Source: a bacterium (GTDB lineage: Bacteria > Hinthialibacterota > Hinthialibacteria > OLB16). From it: a stretch of DNA of 64,000 nt. Within the stretch, counting starts at the first letter, position 1, and each line of letters opens with the position of its first letter. This document shows positions 27,901 to 38,948 of this stretch, in pieces. The notes under the pieces are model-generated. The model had not been told where the DNA came from. It saw only the letters and a program-made list of their open reading frames with translations, and searched no databases. Location of the stretch: positions 272,878-336,877 of the forward strand of contig JAJVIK010000013.1 of the NCBI GenBank assembly GCA_022072055.1, read 5' to 3'. The position numbers were made by a program, and so were the translations under genes.

Positions 27901-28143
27901 TGTCCCGATCTTTTCGACGAGACGACTGAATAAGGTATGATGCCGCCCGTCGTCAACGGCGCGGGGTGGCTCAGGCAGTTCCCAAGTGAAGGGACGGAAA
28001 GGCGGCTCCAGTTCAACGGGCGCGTCGTAGAGAACCCACCCTCTGCCCCGGTGCTCCCAAGAGTAGAAATGGTAAAGCAGCCGCTCCGCGAGACTCATCG
28101 AACCAGGTCTGAAGGACGAGACAGGGGAGGAGTCGGAGGCCAT
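24958..28143 (-). CDS. VirD4/TraD/HerA-like DNA-translocase ATPase with C-terminal nuclease-like domain
   Basis: A 1061-aa ATPase. The N-terminal 400 residues are poorly conserved. The motor has Walker A HVIGASGTGKSTFLL (about 425-440), FAVLDPHGDLIDQII, and Walker B FYLYIDECHNF, with the LILAHQELHQL sensor and RVCFRVDDQDARKL. This matches the type IV secretion DNA-binding/coupling ATPase group. A Pro/Glu-rich linker (about 830-890) leads to a C-terminal domain with GFRVSIERKLDAGGSADVVL then SIACEITVTST, which resembles a PD-(D/E)XK fold although Lys of the ExK is replaced by Thr. GGAGG lies 9 nt before the ATG. It forms a unit with the membrane protein upstream and the integrase downstream. 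Confidence 0.85.
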   Translation of the reverse strand: MASDSSPVSSFRPGSMSLAERLLYHFYSWEHRGRGWVLYDAPVELEPPFRPFTWELPEPPRAVDDGRHHTLFSRLVEKIGTGWSRSKPEPQVSDYDEIEEPDPEIIDSPRLLIEIDIAIPASLKVTKDGWLRFIQSLRHCHDPLAFEIIGTAETISVQVVCSDSDLPQVSPQLESHFPDCLLNEQTGALQSLWSRMRRRHAVIVDFGLSQEFMVPLESISAFDPDPLTSIVGAMGRLRDDETAVFQVVFQAVQHPWAKSTLRAVTDWEGDSVFEDQNMLLLTQEKMASPLYAAVVRVAMAGADNRRSWQVVRGIGGALGQYSRGDGNELIPLTNQMYPDDEHEEDLFERRSHRCGMILNAEELASLAHLPSASVRSPKIRKQIGRTKASPEIAKGHSFVLGENTHQRKTTQVSLSPEQRSRHMHVIGASGTGKSTFLLQMIRQDMKEGNGFAVLDPHGDLIDQIIGYAPQERLDDIILVDPSDYEYSVGLNILTAHSEIEKTLLSSDLVSAFQRLSTSWGDQMTSVLSNAILAFLESSEGGTLRDLRRFLVDKNFRNAFLRTVQEPELVYYWRKEFPQLSGKPHASILTRLNAFFSLKPIRDMMAQKESKLDFRSIMDSGKILLARLSQGAIGEKNAYLLGSFLVSKFQQTAMSRQDLRESDRRPFYLYIDECHNFVTPSMNAILSGTRKYKLGLILAHQELHQLGGSDLASAVLTHPFTRVCFRVDDQDARKLDDGFSTFESSDLRNLGVGEAIARIERADNDFNLSVPSLPPLNEDRVQWNHEYVTTRTHNLYCRSRAEIAREIAKEYEDESGGAFEEEFDPKPRRRKKAAEPEPEAAAPQPDSVEPEPARETRPPEPPSRPVPPPAVAPVEPPVYVPKPPSSPGRGGPEHKRLQELIKLEGEELGFRVSIERKLDAGGSADVVLELGKRSIACEITVTSTTEYELGKLRKYLETEKYDEVFLIVAEAKRLSTLKRRLEETFSAAELERIDCLTVPDLIFYLKEEAAASKAQAGTVRGYDVARKHKAVSEQDKQERQRVVAEIIAKTMAQRKQKKRGAD

Positions 28144-28149
28144 GATTCA

Positions 28150-28827
28150 TCACCTCCTGAAGAAGTCCCGATTGATTGGTTTCCGCTCCGAATCACTCAT
28201 GCGAGGAAGACTCTTGGCGTCGGTGAGGGCATCGATAACCTCAAGCACCGATGAGTGGACCGATGCTTGAAACATGAGGGCCGTGTCGTATTCAAAGTAC
28301 GAGATTCCGCGTTTGAAGACATTCCAGATGCCGCCGAATAGGGTGAGGCCGAGGAGGAACTCTTCCACCTCCACGGGGCCCCTGAACCCGCCAGCACGAA
28401 CAAAAACCCAGATGAGCAAGAGGGCTCCAATGAGAGCGGAACCCCCTTTGGCGACACCCCAGTATTGAGCGACGAAGAAGTAAAAAAAGAACGCGGTCGT
28501 CGCCATCCCGATCAAATGAAAGATCGTGAGCGTGGGACGGAGCATGACCAGCCACGCGGAAAAGAAAAAGTCTCTGCCGAATGGCGCGGCGCAGATGTCA
28601 TAGACGAGCCGCCTCCGCCCAATTCGTAGGTACTCGCGATCCGCGCTCAGAAAACTCCCCTCTTTCCAGATCACACGCGAGACCTCCAGTCCGGGGATTT
28701 CATGTTTGGCAAGAGCGGCTTCGACGGATTGGTAGAACTCCGAAGGGGACGTACTGAAATGGGTAAAGTACTTCGGCCAGCGGGAGATGAGTTCCGCGCC
28801 CCTGGTCTTTTTCCAACCTGGTTCCAT
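28150..28827 (-). CDS. Two-span membrane protein, partner of the VirD4-like ATPase
   Basis: A 225-aa protein of no family I recognise. I start it at the ATG at 28827 (MEPGWKKTRGAELISRWPKY), since upstream codons lack protein-like composition. Two strongly hydrophobic segments at about residues 100-121 (ATTAFFFYFFVAQYW region) and 126-142 (ALIGALLLIWVFV) suggest an inner-membrane hairpin. It ends 6 bp before the start of the VirD4-like ATPase gene and is probably its membrane partner in DNA transfer; that role is inferred from position. Confidence 0.7.
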   Translation of the reverse strand: MEPGWKKTRGAELISRWPKYFTHFSTSPSEFYQSVEAALAKHEIPGLEVSRVIWKEGSFLSADREYLRIGRRRLVYDICAAPFGRDFFFSAWLVMLRPTLTIFHLIGMATTAFFFYFFVAQYWGVAKGGSALIGALLLIWVFVRAGGFRGPVEVEEFLLGLTLFGGIWNVFKRGISYFEYDTALMFQASVHSSVLEVIDALTDAKSLPRMSDSERKPINRDFFRR

Positions 28828-29002
28828 GAGATGCCTCCACAAGCAAGAATCGAGCAGCCTGGCAGCAGGAGGGCAGCAGAATGAGGAGGTTACCATTACT
28901 CGAAGGAGACGGGTACGGGAATTGTTGTCACACCCCTGGAATAGAGTCGGAACCGGTCCAGGATGAGAACCAAAGGTTGCAAAAGTTCTCGAATTTGACA
29001 CA

Positions 29003-30652
29003 ATGGGCGAACTAATGGCTAGAAAAACCGGCTCGAAAAACAACAGCAAACCTTCCAACGGGGCCAACCTCGGCTTCGAGGCCGCCATGTGGGCGGCGGC
29101 GGATAAACTCCGGGGCCACATGGACGCCGCCGAGTACAAGCACGTCGTCCTCGGGCTGATCTTCCTCAAGTACATTTCGGATGCTTTCGAGGAGCATCAC
29201 GCCAAACTTCTTGAGGACCCGGAGGCAGACCCGGAGGATCGCGACGAATACATCGCCCAGAATGTCTTCTGGGTTCCCAAGGAAGCCCGCTGGTCCCAGC
29301 TCCAAGCAAACGCCAAACAGCCCACCATCGGCAAGTTGATTGACGACGCCATGATCGCGGTCGAACGCGAGAACCCCGCGCTCAAAGGGGTGCTGCCCAA
29401 GGACTACGCCCGTCCCACGCTGGACAAGCACCGGCTTGGAGAATTGATCGACTTGGTGGGCAACATCGGGCTGGGCGACAAGGAAAGCCGTTCCAAGGAT
29501 ATCCTGGGCAGGGTCTACGAATACTTCCTCTCCCAGTTCGCCAGCGCCGAAGGCAAGAAGGGCGGCCAGTTCTACACGCCACGCTGCGTCGTGCAGGTGC
29601 TGGTGGAAATGCTTTCTCCTTACAAGGGGCGCGTGTTCGACCCGTGCTGCGGTTCGGGCGGGATGTTTGTCCAGAGCGAGAAGTTCGTGGAGGCCCACGG
29701 CGGCCGGATCGGGGACATCAGCATTTTCGGTCAGGAGAGCAACCCGACCACCTGGCGGCTGGCCAAGATGAACCTGGCGATCCGTGGGATCGAGGGCAAC
29801 CTCGGCCCAGAGAACGCCGACAGTTTCCATCGCGACCTGCACCCGAGCCTCAAGGCCGATTATGTCCTGGCTAACCCGCCGTTCAACGACAGCGATTGGG
29901 GCGGGGACCGGCTTCGTGAGGATGTGCGATGGAAGTACGGGACGCCCCCGGCTGGCAACGCCAACTACGCCTGGGTCCAGAATTTTATTCATCACCTGTC
30001 GCCGACCGGGCTGGCCGGGTTCGTTCTCGCCAACGGGAGCATGTCTTCCAATCAGTCCGGCGAGGGGGAGATCCGCAAGGCCATCATCGAAGCCGATCTG
30101 GTGGACTGCATGGTGGCGCTGCCGGGGCAGTTGTTCTATTCGACCCAGATCCCGGTCTGTTTGTGGTTTCTCCGCCGAGACAAACGCCGGTTGCCCGCGC
30201 ATTCCGGGGGCGAGGCCGCCGACCGGCGCGGGCAAACCCTGTTCATCGACGCCCGCAAGATGGGCCGGTTGATTGACCGCGTTCATCGCGACCTGGACGA
30301 GGCGGACATTCAAAAGATTGCCGGGACCTATCATGCCTGGCGCGGCGATGCTCCCTCTCCCTCGATGGGAGAGGGCCGGGGTGAGGGTGCTTCTGGCCGG
30401 GGCGCGGGTGTTTACGAAGACATTGCCGGGTTCTGCAAAAGCGCTTCGCTGGACGATATCCGCGGGCACGGGTTCGTGCTTACGCCGGGGCGGTATGTCG
30501 GAGCCGCCGAGGTCGAGGATGACGGCGAGCCGTTCGAGGAGAAGATGGCGCGGCTGGTCGAAACTTTGGATGGGCAGTTCGCGGAATCCGCCCGGCTCGA
30601 AAAAGAGATCCGGTCGAACCTAACCAAACTGGGGTTTGCGTTCAAATCATGA
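29003..30652 (+). CDS. hsdM: Type I restriction-modification methyltransferase subunit
   Basis: A 549-aa N6-adenine methyltransferase. The N-terminal helical domain (about 20-170) is followed by the catalytic domain with SAM-binding motif [11 protein letters not shown] (213-222) and catalytic motif IV NPPF (291-294). It would join HsdS to methylate host DNA and HsdR to cut unmodified DNA. Near residues 450-470 the sequence [20 protein letters not shown] is foreign to HsdM and is encoded by an inserted palindromic repeat that keeps the frame. A second in-frame ATG at 29015 is possible. It opens an eight-gene locus. Confidence 0.94.
   Translation: MGELMARKTGSKNNSKPSNGANLGFEAAMWAAADKLRGHMDAAEYKHVVLGLIFLKYISDAFEEHHAKLLEDPEADPEDRDEYIAQNVFWVPKEARWSQLQANAKQPTIGKLIDDAMIAVERENPALKGVLPKDYARPTLDKHRLGELIDLVGNIGLGDKESRSKDILGRVYEYFLSQFASAEGKKGGQFYTPRCVVQVLVEMLSPYKGRVFDPCCGSGGMFVQSEKFVEAHGGRIGDISIFGQESNPTTWRLAKMNLAIRGIEGNLGPENADSFHRDLHPSLKADYVLANPPFNDSDWGGDRLREDVRWKYGTPPAGNANYAWVQNFIHHLSPTGLAGFVLANGSMSSNQSGEGEIRKAIIEADLVDCMVALPGQLFYSTQIPVCLWFLRRDKRRLPAHSGGEAADRRGQTLFIDARKMGRLIDRVHRDLDEADIQKIAGTYHAWRGDAPSPSMGEGRGEGASGRGAGVYEDIAGFCKSASLDDIRGHGFVLTPGRYVGAAEVEDDGEPFEEKMARLVETLDGQFAESARLEKEIRSNLTKLGFAFKS
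30353..30390 (+). repeat. Palindromic interspersed element inserted in frame in hsdM
   Basis: A perfect 9-bp stem (CCCTCTCCC at 30353-30361 with its complement at 30367-30375) followed by CCGGGGTGAGGG matches the mobile intergenic palindrome known from many GC-rich bacteria. Here it lies inside a gene and adds about 20 Ser/Gly/Arg-rich residues. Confidence 0.7.
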
Positions 30653-30785
30653 CTTCGGAATCGCTCAATCCCGCCGCCCGATTGCGTTCGACCCTTCGAA
30701 AAGGGGATTTTCGACGAATCCACAGTTTTGATTTCCGGGCCTTGCAATCGGGTATCCGATCGGGTATATTTCAAATACGACTTAC

Positions 30786-30831
30786 TCCCCACTGGACTTG
30801 CCGAAAGGCCTCCAGTGGGGTTTTGCTTTTT
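30786..30831 (+). terminator. Rho-independent terminator inside the hsd locus
   Basis: A perfect 9-bp stem (CCCCACTGG at 30787-30795, complement at 30812-30820) is followed by TTTTGCTTTTT. It sits between hsdM and the NYN gene, 14 bp before the ribosome site of the latter, so it would limit expression of hsdS and hsdR from the hsdM promoter. Confidence 0.85.
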
Positions 30832-30844
30832 AAGGGGGTTCGTT

Positions 30845-31471
30845 ATGGCGACTGAACCCTCCATCAAGCGAGCCTGCGCCTTCTTCGACGGCCAGAACCT
30901 CTACCGGACGGCCAAGACGGCGTTCGGTCACCACTTCCCGAACTACCAGCCCCTTCAACTCGCTCAGGCCGTCTGCGCCCTGAAGGGGTGGACCTTGGCG
31001 AGCGTTCATTTCTACACCGGCGTTCCCGATGTCGCCGACGATCCCCAATGGAATCACTTCTGGACCAACAAACTTCGAGGCATGGGGAAGTGCGGGATCA
31101 AGACTTATTCGCGCCCGCTGCGGTATCGCAACCAGACCGTGCGTCTTCCTGACGGAACGGAGCACACCTTCCTGGTCGGTCAGGAGAAGGGGATCGACAT
31201 TCGGATCGCACTCGATGTGGTGCGGATGGCGCGGTCGCGCGATTACGACGTGGCGCTGATCTTCAGCCAGGACCAGGACCTTTCGGAAGTAGCGGACGAG
31301 GTCAAGCAAATCTCCATCGAGCAGGACCGCTGGATCAAGGTCGCTTCCGCTTTCCCGTTCAGTCCCACGACCACCAACCGACGCGGCATCAACGGAACCG
31401 ATTGGATCAAGATCGACCGGGCGATGTACGACTCGTGCTTGGATGGGAATGATTACAGGGTGAAAACGTAA
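30845..31471 (+). CDS. NYN-domain (PIN-like) nuclease
   Basis: A 208-aa protein; the ATG at 30845 has the ribosome site AAGGGGG. The NYN/LabA fold is seen in CAFFDGQNLYRTAKTAF (first metal Asp), EKGIDIRIALDVVRMA (second acidic patch) and DVALIFSQDQDLSEVADEV (third). NYN proteins are RNA- or DNA-cleaving enzymes of the PIN superfamily. It lies between hsdM and hsdS, 1 bp before hsdS, so it belongs to the restriction locus, perhaps as an abortive or regulatory nuclease. Confidence 0.88.
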   Translation: MATEPSIKRACAFFDGQNLYRTAKTAFGHHFPNYQPLQLAQAVCALKGWTLASVHFYTGVPDVADDPQWNHFWTNKLRGMGKCGIKTYSRPLRYRNQTVRLPDGTEHTFLVGQEKGIDIRIALDVVRMARSRDYDVALIFSQDQDLSEVADEVKQISIEQDRWIKVASAFPFSPTTTNRRGINGTDWIKIDRAMYDSCLDGNDYRVKT

Positions 31472-31472
31472 T

Positions 31473-32768
31473 ATGAGCACCTCATCCTCACGATTAGAAA
31501 ATGCTGAACTCAACGGATGGCGACCTGGTACGGTCGGCGGATTGACAGATAACTTCGACGGTCAACGCATCCCAGTGAAAGAGGCGGATCGAAAACCCGG
31601 CCCATATCCATACTATGGGGCTTCGGGAATTGTAGACCATGTGGACCAGTACATTTTCGATGGGGAATATCTGCTTGTTGCCGAGGATGGAGAAAATCTG
31701 AAGACCCGGAAAACTCCGATTGCGTTTCTCGCAGACGGTAAATTCTGGGTGAATAATCATGCCCATATTGTCCGAGGAAACTCCGAGAACGACACTCGTT
31801 TCCTCATGTATGCATTGAATAACGCTGACATCAGCGGGTATCTCACGGGTTCCACCATGCCCAAGCTAACACAGGGCAACCTAAATCGCATTCAACTGAA
31901 TATCCCACCCCTCCCCGAGCAGCGGGCCATTGCGCACATCCTGGGGACGCTTGACGACAAGATCGAGAACAACCGGCGGATGAACGAGACGTTGGAGGCG
32001 ATGGCGCAAGCCCTGTTCAAGTCGTGGTTCGTGGACTTCGATCCCGTCCGCGCCAAGATGGAAGGCCGCCCCCCCGTCGGCATGGACTCCGAAACCGCCG
32101 CGCTGTTCCCGGACCGCCTCGTCGATTCGGAGATCGGGGACATCCCGGAGGGGTGGGGGGTTGAACCAATCGGGGACCTTGTTCGAGTGGTTGGCGGCGG
32201 AACCCCAAGTACAAAGAATCCGGCCTTTTGGGATGGAGTCCTCCACTTTGCTACACCGAAGGACCTGTCATCTCTAACCTCACCAGTGCTCTTGGAAACC
32301 GAAAGGAAGGTCACCGACGAGGGTCTGCAGAAAATCAGTTCTGGACTCTTGCCAGCGGGAACAGTGTTGCTCTCTTCTCGCGCCCCAATTGGATACCTGG
32401 CAATCACAGAGATCCCCGTGGCAGTAAACCAAGGCTTCATCGCGATGGTCTGCGACGGTCCTCTTCCGAACCTCTATGTTCTGCATTGGACGAAAGAGAA
32501 TTTAGAAGTAATCCTCTCCAAAGCCAATGGATCGACTTTTCAGGAGATCAGCAAAGCAAATTTTCGACCAATACCCGCGCTCGTGCCGCCAAGCGAGATC
32601 TTTGACGAATTCATCAAGACCGTCGGACCACTCCATAATCTGATCGTGGAGAACTTGCAGTCGTCGAACACCCATTCCGTCGCCCGCGACAGGCTGCTGC
32701 CGAAGCTGCTTTCCGGGGAGATTCGGGTGAAGGATGCGGAGGGGTGGGGGGAGAGTCGGCCAATATGA
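31473..32768 (+). CDS. hsdS: Type I restriction-modification specificity subunit
   Basis: A 431-aa HsdS with two target-recognition domains (about 15-150 and 225-385) and two conserved helical spacers. The central one has PLPEQRAIAHILGTLDDKIE and the downstream SWFVDFDPVRAKMEG; the last is near the C-terminus (RLLPKLLSGEIRV). The first domain has the GTVGGLTDNFDGQRIPV and PYPYYGASGIVD pattern; the second starts at EGWGVEPIGDLVRVVGGGTP. These determine the bipartite DNA target. It follows the NYN gene by 1 bp and its stop overlaps the next start (ATGA). Confidence 0.95.
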   Translation: MSTSSSRLENAELNGWRPGTVGGLTDNFDGQRIPVKEADRKPGPYPYYGASGIVDHVDQYIFDGEYLLVAEDGENLKTRKTPIAFLADGKFWVNNHAHIVRGNSENDTRFLMYALNNADISGYLTGSTMPKLTQGNLNRIQLNIPPLPEQRAIAHILGTLDDKIENNRRMNETLEAMAQALFKSWFVDFDPVRAKMEGRPPVGMDSETAALFPDRLVDSEIGDIPEGWGVEPIGDLVRVVGGGTPSTKNPAFWDGVLHFATPKDLSSLTSPVLLETERKVTDEGLQKISSGLLPAGTVLLSSRAPIGYLAITEIPVAVNQGFIAMVCDGPLPNLYVLHWTKENLEVILSKANGSTFQEISKANFRPIPALVPPSEIFDEFIKTVGPLHNLIVENLQSSNTHSVARDRLLPKLLSGEIRVKDAEGWGESRPI

Positions 32769-33595
32769 GTTCGCTTAAGGCCATCGAGAAGACGCAACTC
32801 GAGAAGTTCCTTGGGATGGAGTCAGGCTATGTTCTCGACTTCACCAATCGAACTTTCCAAGACTTTGTGCGCGATGTGGCGGGAATCGACATTTATTCGG
32901 ATGAATATGCGGTCAACGGTGACTCTAAGGCCAAGCGGTTTCGGGCATTCTGGGAGAGAGAATCGGATACGACAGTCGCTAAGGTTCTTTCTGAGTTCCT
33001 GAACTATTGGCGGCTTCAAACCCCTAACCCTACCCCTGAGGAACGAGTCCTTTCCGAGCACTGCCACCAAATCATTCAACGATTGTCTGGGCAGACTATT
33101 GCGTCGACGGTAAGTGAAGAAAGTTTCCTAAAGATGGGTTGGGGAGACATCTCACTGAAAGACGCTACGACAGACCACACTCTGCTCCCGATCCTCGAAT
33201 CCCGCTTTGAAGAGGCGAAGCATTGCCTTGAACACAAAGCCCCGCTCGCCACAATCTTCCTGTGCGGAAGCATCCTGGAAGGCTTACTGCTCGGAACAGC
33301 AAGCGACAACCCCGCCGTTTTCAATAGCGCAAACAGCAGCCCAAAAGACTCCTCGACCGGGAAGGTCAAGAAGTTTCCGGATTGGCGTCTCGCCGAATTG
33401 ATCGAAGTGGCGTGTGAGGTGAAGTTTCTTACGCTAGACGTTAAAAAATTCAGTCATGCACTTCGAGATTTTAGGAATTACATTCACCCTCATGCTCAAA
33501 GGGTCTCCGAATTCAACCCCGACAAGCACACGGCGGAGATTTGTATGCAGGTCCTGAAGGCGGCCGTGGCGTGTCTCTCCAAAAAGAAGAAATGA
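32765..33595 (+). CDS. HEPN-like protein of the restriction locus
   Basis: A 276-aa all-helical protein starting at the ATG that overlaps the hsdS stop. The C-terminal half has a HEPN-like pattern: long helices with APLATIFLCGSILEGLLLG, then LIEVACEVKFL and the motif RNYIHPH (Arg-x5-His, the HEPN ribonuclease signature) at about residue 238. It has no clear enzyme match in the N-terminal half. HEPN RNases are common in abortive-infection systems, and the tight coupling to hsdS suggests a back-up role when restriction fails. That role is inference. Confidence 0.7.
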   Translation: MSSLKAIEKTQLEKFLGMESGYVLDFTNRTFQDFVRDVAGIDIYSDEYAVNGDSKAKRFRAFWERESDTTVAKVLSEFLNYWRLQTPNPTPEERVLSEHCHQIIQRLSGQTIASTVSEESFLKMGWGDISLKDATTDHTLLPILESRFEEAKHCLEHKAPLATIFLCGSILEGLLLGTASDNPAVFNSANSSPKDSSTGKVKKFPDWRLAELIEVACEVKFLTLDVKKFSHALRDFRNYIHPHAQRVSEFNPDKHTAEICMQVLKAAVACLSKKKK

Positions 33596-33647
33596 GTCGC
33601 TTCCACCCCACCTTATTGGACGGCGCGCCTGCACCTGGAGAGGGGAT

Positions 33648-34067
33648 ATGAGCATCCCGATTGTACTCACGGTGTTGGCGGTTTTACTTGGTTATTGGCT
33701 GCGACGGGTGCGACGCAAGGGAGAGTCACCAGAGGGTCAAGAAGTAGGTCGCTGGCAAGGGATTCATATCCCAAGGGAAAAACTTAATAGGACAACCGAT
33801 CGAAACCTCCTGGGACGTGAATTGGAACGTGAAGGAAAAGAGGAAGAAGCTCGACTGCTTTACGAAGCCAATCTTGCTGAAGGGGATATTGGATCGCATC
33901 CCTATGAACGCCTCCGCATAATCTACTCCAGGCGCAAGCAATACGAAGAGGCGCTGCGAGTTTGTGAAGCATTCCTGAAAGTTCCCCAGGAGCCAAAGAA
34001 GCTTGAAGCCTTTCGGCAGCATGCCGAGAAGCTTCGGCTTAAGATTGACAAAGAGGGCGCGAGATAA
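33648..34067 (+). CDS. Small membrane-anchored TPR-like protein
   Basis: A 139-aa protein with an N-terminal membrane span (IVLTVLAVLLGYWLR, residues 4-18), a basic stretch, then two TPR-like helical hairpins (LEREGKEEEARLLYEANLAE and RKQYEEALRVCEAFLKVP). A GGAGAGGGG ribosome site precedes the ATG. It probably serves as an interaction scaffold at the membrane; the function within the restriction locus is unknown. Confidence 0.65.
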   Translation: MSIPIVLTVLAVLLGYWLRRVRRKGESPEGQEVGRWQGIHIPREKLNRTTDRNLLGRELEREGKEEEARLLYEANLAEGDIGSHPYERLRIIYSRRKQYEEALRVCEAFLKVPQEPKKLEAFRQHAEKLRLKIDKEGAR

Positions 34068-34079
34068 AGGACCAGAAGG

Positions 34080-34790
34080 ATGACCGAAACCTTCAACATC
34101 TACTGGGACGAAAGTTGCCACCTGGAGCATGACGGCATCCCGGTGATGGTGCTCGGTGCGGTCTGGTGCGCCGCCGACCGAGCCCACGCAATATCCCGGC
34201 GCGTCCGCGACATCAAGGTCAAACACGACCTTTCCCCCCACTTTGAAATCAAATGGACCAAGATTTCCCCGGCGAAGAAGGACTTCTACCTGGATCTGGT
34301 GGATTATTTTTTTGATGAGGACGATCTTCATTTCCGCGCGGTGCTGGTTCCCGACAAGGGAATCCTCAAGCACTCGGAGTACCATCAAAACCACGACGAA
34401 TGGTACTACAAGATGATGTTCACCCTGCTGGAGCCGCTCATCGATCCCGTCCAGCGATACCGCGTCTATCTCGACATCAAAGACACCCGCAGCGAGGAGA
34501 AGCGCGCCAAACTGGAAGAGGTTCTGCGGAACAAACGGTACGACCGCCAAGGCCGGGTGATCGAACGGGTCCAGCAGATTCGGTCCCATGAATCCGAGCT
34601 GATGCAGATGGCGGACCTTTTGATCGGCGCGATTCAGTACGCAAACCGGGAACTGAAGGGAAACTCAGGGAAGCAAGATGTAGTGGATGCGATCAAGAGG
34701 AAATCGGGAAAGAATCTGAATCAGACAACCTGGCTACGGGAACAAAAGTTGAACCTGCTCCGGTGGGAATCTGCGGGAGACCGGGCGTGA
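34080..34790 (+). CDS. DUF3800 protein (RNase H-like fold)
   Basis: A 236-aa protein. The N-terminal NIYWDESCHLEHDGIP carries the Asp-Glu-Ser typical of DUF3800; further acidic positions are in FEIKWTKISPAKKDFY, YRVYLDIKDTRSEEK and SELMQMADLLIGAIQY (the Gln/Asp-Leu-Leu-x-Gly motif). The family is predicted to have an RNase H-like nuclease fold and is frequent on mobile DNA and near restriction systems. It overlaps the next gene by 4 bp. Confidence 0.85.
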   Translation: MTETFNIYWDESCHLEHDGIPVMVLGAVWCAADRAHAISRRVRDIKVKHDLSPHFEIKWTKISPAKKDFYLDLVDYFFDEDDLHFRAVLVPDKGILKHSEYHQNHDEWYYKMMFTLLEPLIDPVQRYRVYLDIKDTRSEEKRAKLEEVLRNKRYDRQGRVIERVQQIRSHESELMQMADLLIGAIQYANRELKGNSGKQDVVDAIKRKSGKNLNQTTWLREQKLNLLRWESAGDRA

Positions 34791-35287
34791 GCGGGTACCC
34801 GGACTGGCTTCCTCTGTTGGATTTATTGGAGGACCACGAAGGTTCTTGGGATCAATACCTGGATTGGGTCTACCAACGGTTCCGTAAAGACCTGATTGAG
34901 TCACAGCCGAAATTCCTAAACTGTTGGGTGCGGTGCCCTACGGAACCTGTAATCGAGGGAAAGGAAGGCACATTCTGGCATTGCGTTTCGGAGGGACTTG
35001 AAGAAGACCAACGAACCCCGGACATTCGGCGAATGGAAAGGATTTCATGGATACGGGCGATCCTTGACCATGCGACCGATCCAGCGGTGGAGTGCTGGAC
35101 AAACCTAAGAGGCACATCGACTCACCACTTGGTTTGGTTCAAAGAGGAGTACCTGATCGTCCTGAAAGAAGTCCTCAGGAAACGCGACAACTTTAGATAC
35201 TTCGTCCTGAAGACGGCATATTGCACGACGAGTGAAAGAACGGTTGCCACTCTGAGGCGGGAAAGAGACGCCAGTGGGCTCTACTGA
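34787..35287 (+). CDS. Conserved unknown protein coupled to DUF3800
   Basis: A 166-aa protein. I use the GTG at 34787, which overlaps the DUF3800 stop (GTGA) and follows a GGGAGA ribosome site; the frame also reads from a GTG at 34763. The sequence is rich in Trp, Arg and aromatic residues, with WDQYLDWVYQRFRKDL, RRMERISWIRAILDHA, HLVWFKEEYLIVLKEV and a final FVLKTAYCTTSERT. The last part recalls phage-associated barnase-like families, but I cannot assign it firmly. Confidence 0.65.
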   Translation: MSGYPDWLPLLDLLEDHEGSWDQYLDWVYQRFRKDLIESQPKFLNCWVRCPTEPVIEGKEGTFWHCVSEGLEEDQRTPDIRRMERISWIRAILDHATDPAVECWTNLRGTSTHHLVWFKEEYLIVLKEVLRKRDNFRYFVLKTAYCTTSERTVATLRRERDASGLY

Positions 35288-35299
35288 GCAAAAACGACA

Positions 35300-35325
35300 G
35301 ACGCCATCTCCGAGGAAATGGCGTC
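35300..35325. other. Stem-loop before hsdR
   Basis: A perfect 8-bp inverted repeat (GACGCCAT at 35300-35307, complement at 35318-35325) lies in the 222-bp gap between the DUF3800-coupled gene and hsdR. There is no T-run after it, so it may be a weak terminator or an operator. Confidence 0.4.
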
Positions 35326-35509
35326 CATTACTCCTTCCACACTTGGTGGATGAGCTGCTTACAGTATCGGTTACCGAGGCCGCGCCGTCAATGAGGAATC
35401 GGAGAAAACTTGCGCGATGGAGTATAAACTCAAGCGAAAGAATGGGTTGCGGCGGTCCCCAGACTCGATTTGACAAGGGACCCCAAAGGCTTCACATTGG
35501 AAGGAAATC

Positions 35510-38608
<3,099 letters not shown>

Positions 38609-38651
38609 GACTGCGTTGAATCGATTGATCCAGCCGTGCCGCTGTCCGACC

Positions 38652-38906
38652 TCACGGATCAGGCGGTTTGTACGAGTGTAAGCGCTCCAGTGTCACAGTG
38701 GTTGTGACGGTGGGGAACGGACACTCCCCGGTGAACCCCCAGCGCGGCACCCAGGAGGCGTCCGGGCGGGACACATAGAACGTGAACACCCGCGTGCTCA
38801 CCACGAAGTAGATCGTGTTCCTTCCCGGCTGGAGACCGGGCGGAAACAAGACGTGCCAGGCCGCGAGGAAGAGGGCCACGATCCCGGCCACCGCCAACCG
38901 CTTCAT
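38652..38906 (-). CDS. Small exported or membrane-anchored protein
   Basis: An 84-aa protein starting at the ATG at 38906, preceded by AAGGGAG at 7 nt. Residues 4-20 form a membrane anchor or signal peptide (LAVAGIVALFLAAWHVLF). The rest is beta-rich (NTIYFVVSTRVFTFYVSRPD, then TVTTTVTLERL). No family is recognised. It lies 42 bp downstream of the amidase gene on the same strand and probably is its operon partner. Confidence 0.55.
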   Translation of the reverse strand: MKRLAVAGIVALFLAAWHVLFPPGLQPGRNTIYFVVSTRVFTFYVSRPDASWVPRWGFTGECPFPTVTTTVTLERLHSYKPPDP

Positions 38907-38948
38907 TCCCGCGCTCCCTTCGCTCTTCGGACTTCGCACCCCGCTGCC

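Noticed and set aside
29012..30469. Minus-strand open frame of 485 codons opposite hsdM
   Set aside because: Shadow of the GC-rich methyltransferase gene; no domain signal.
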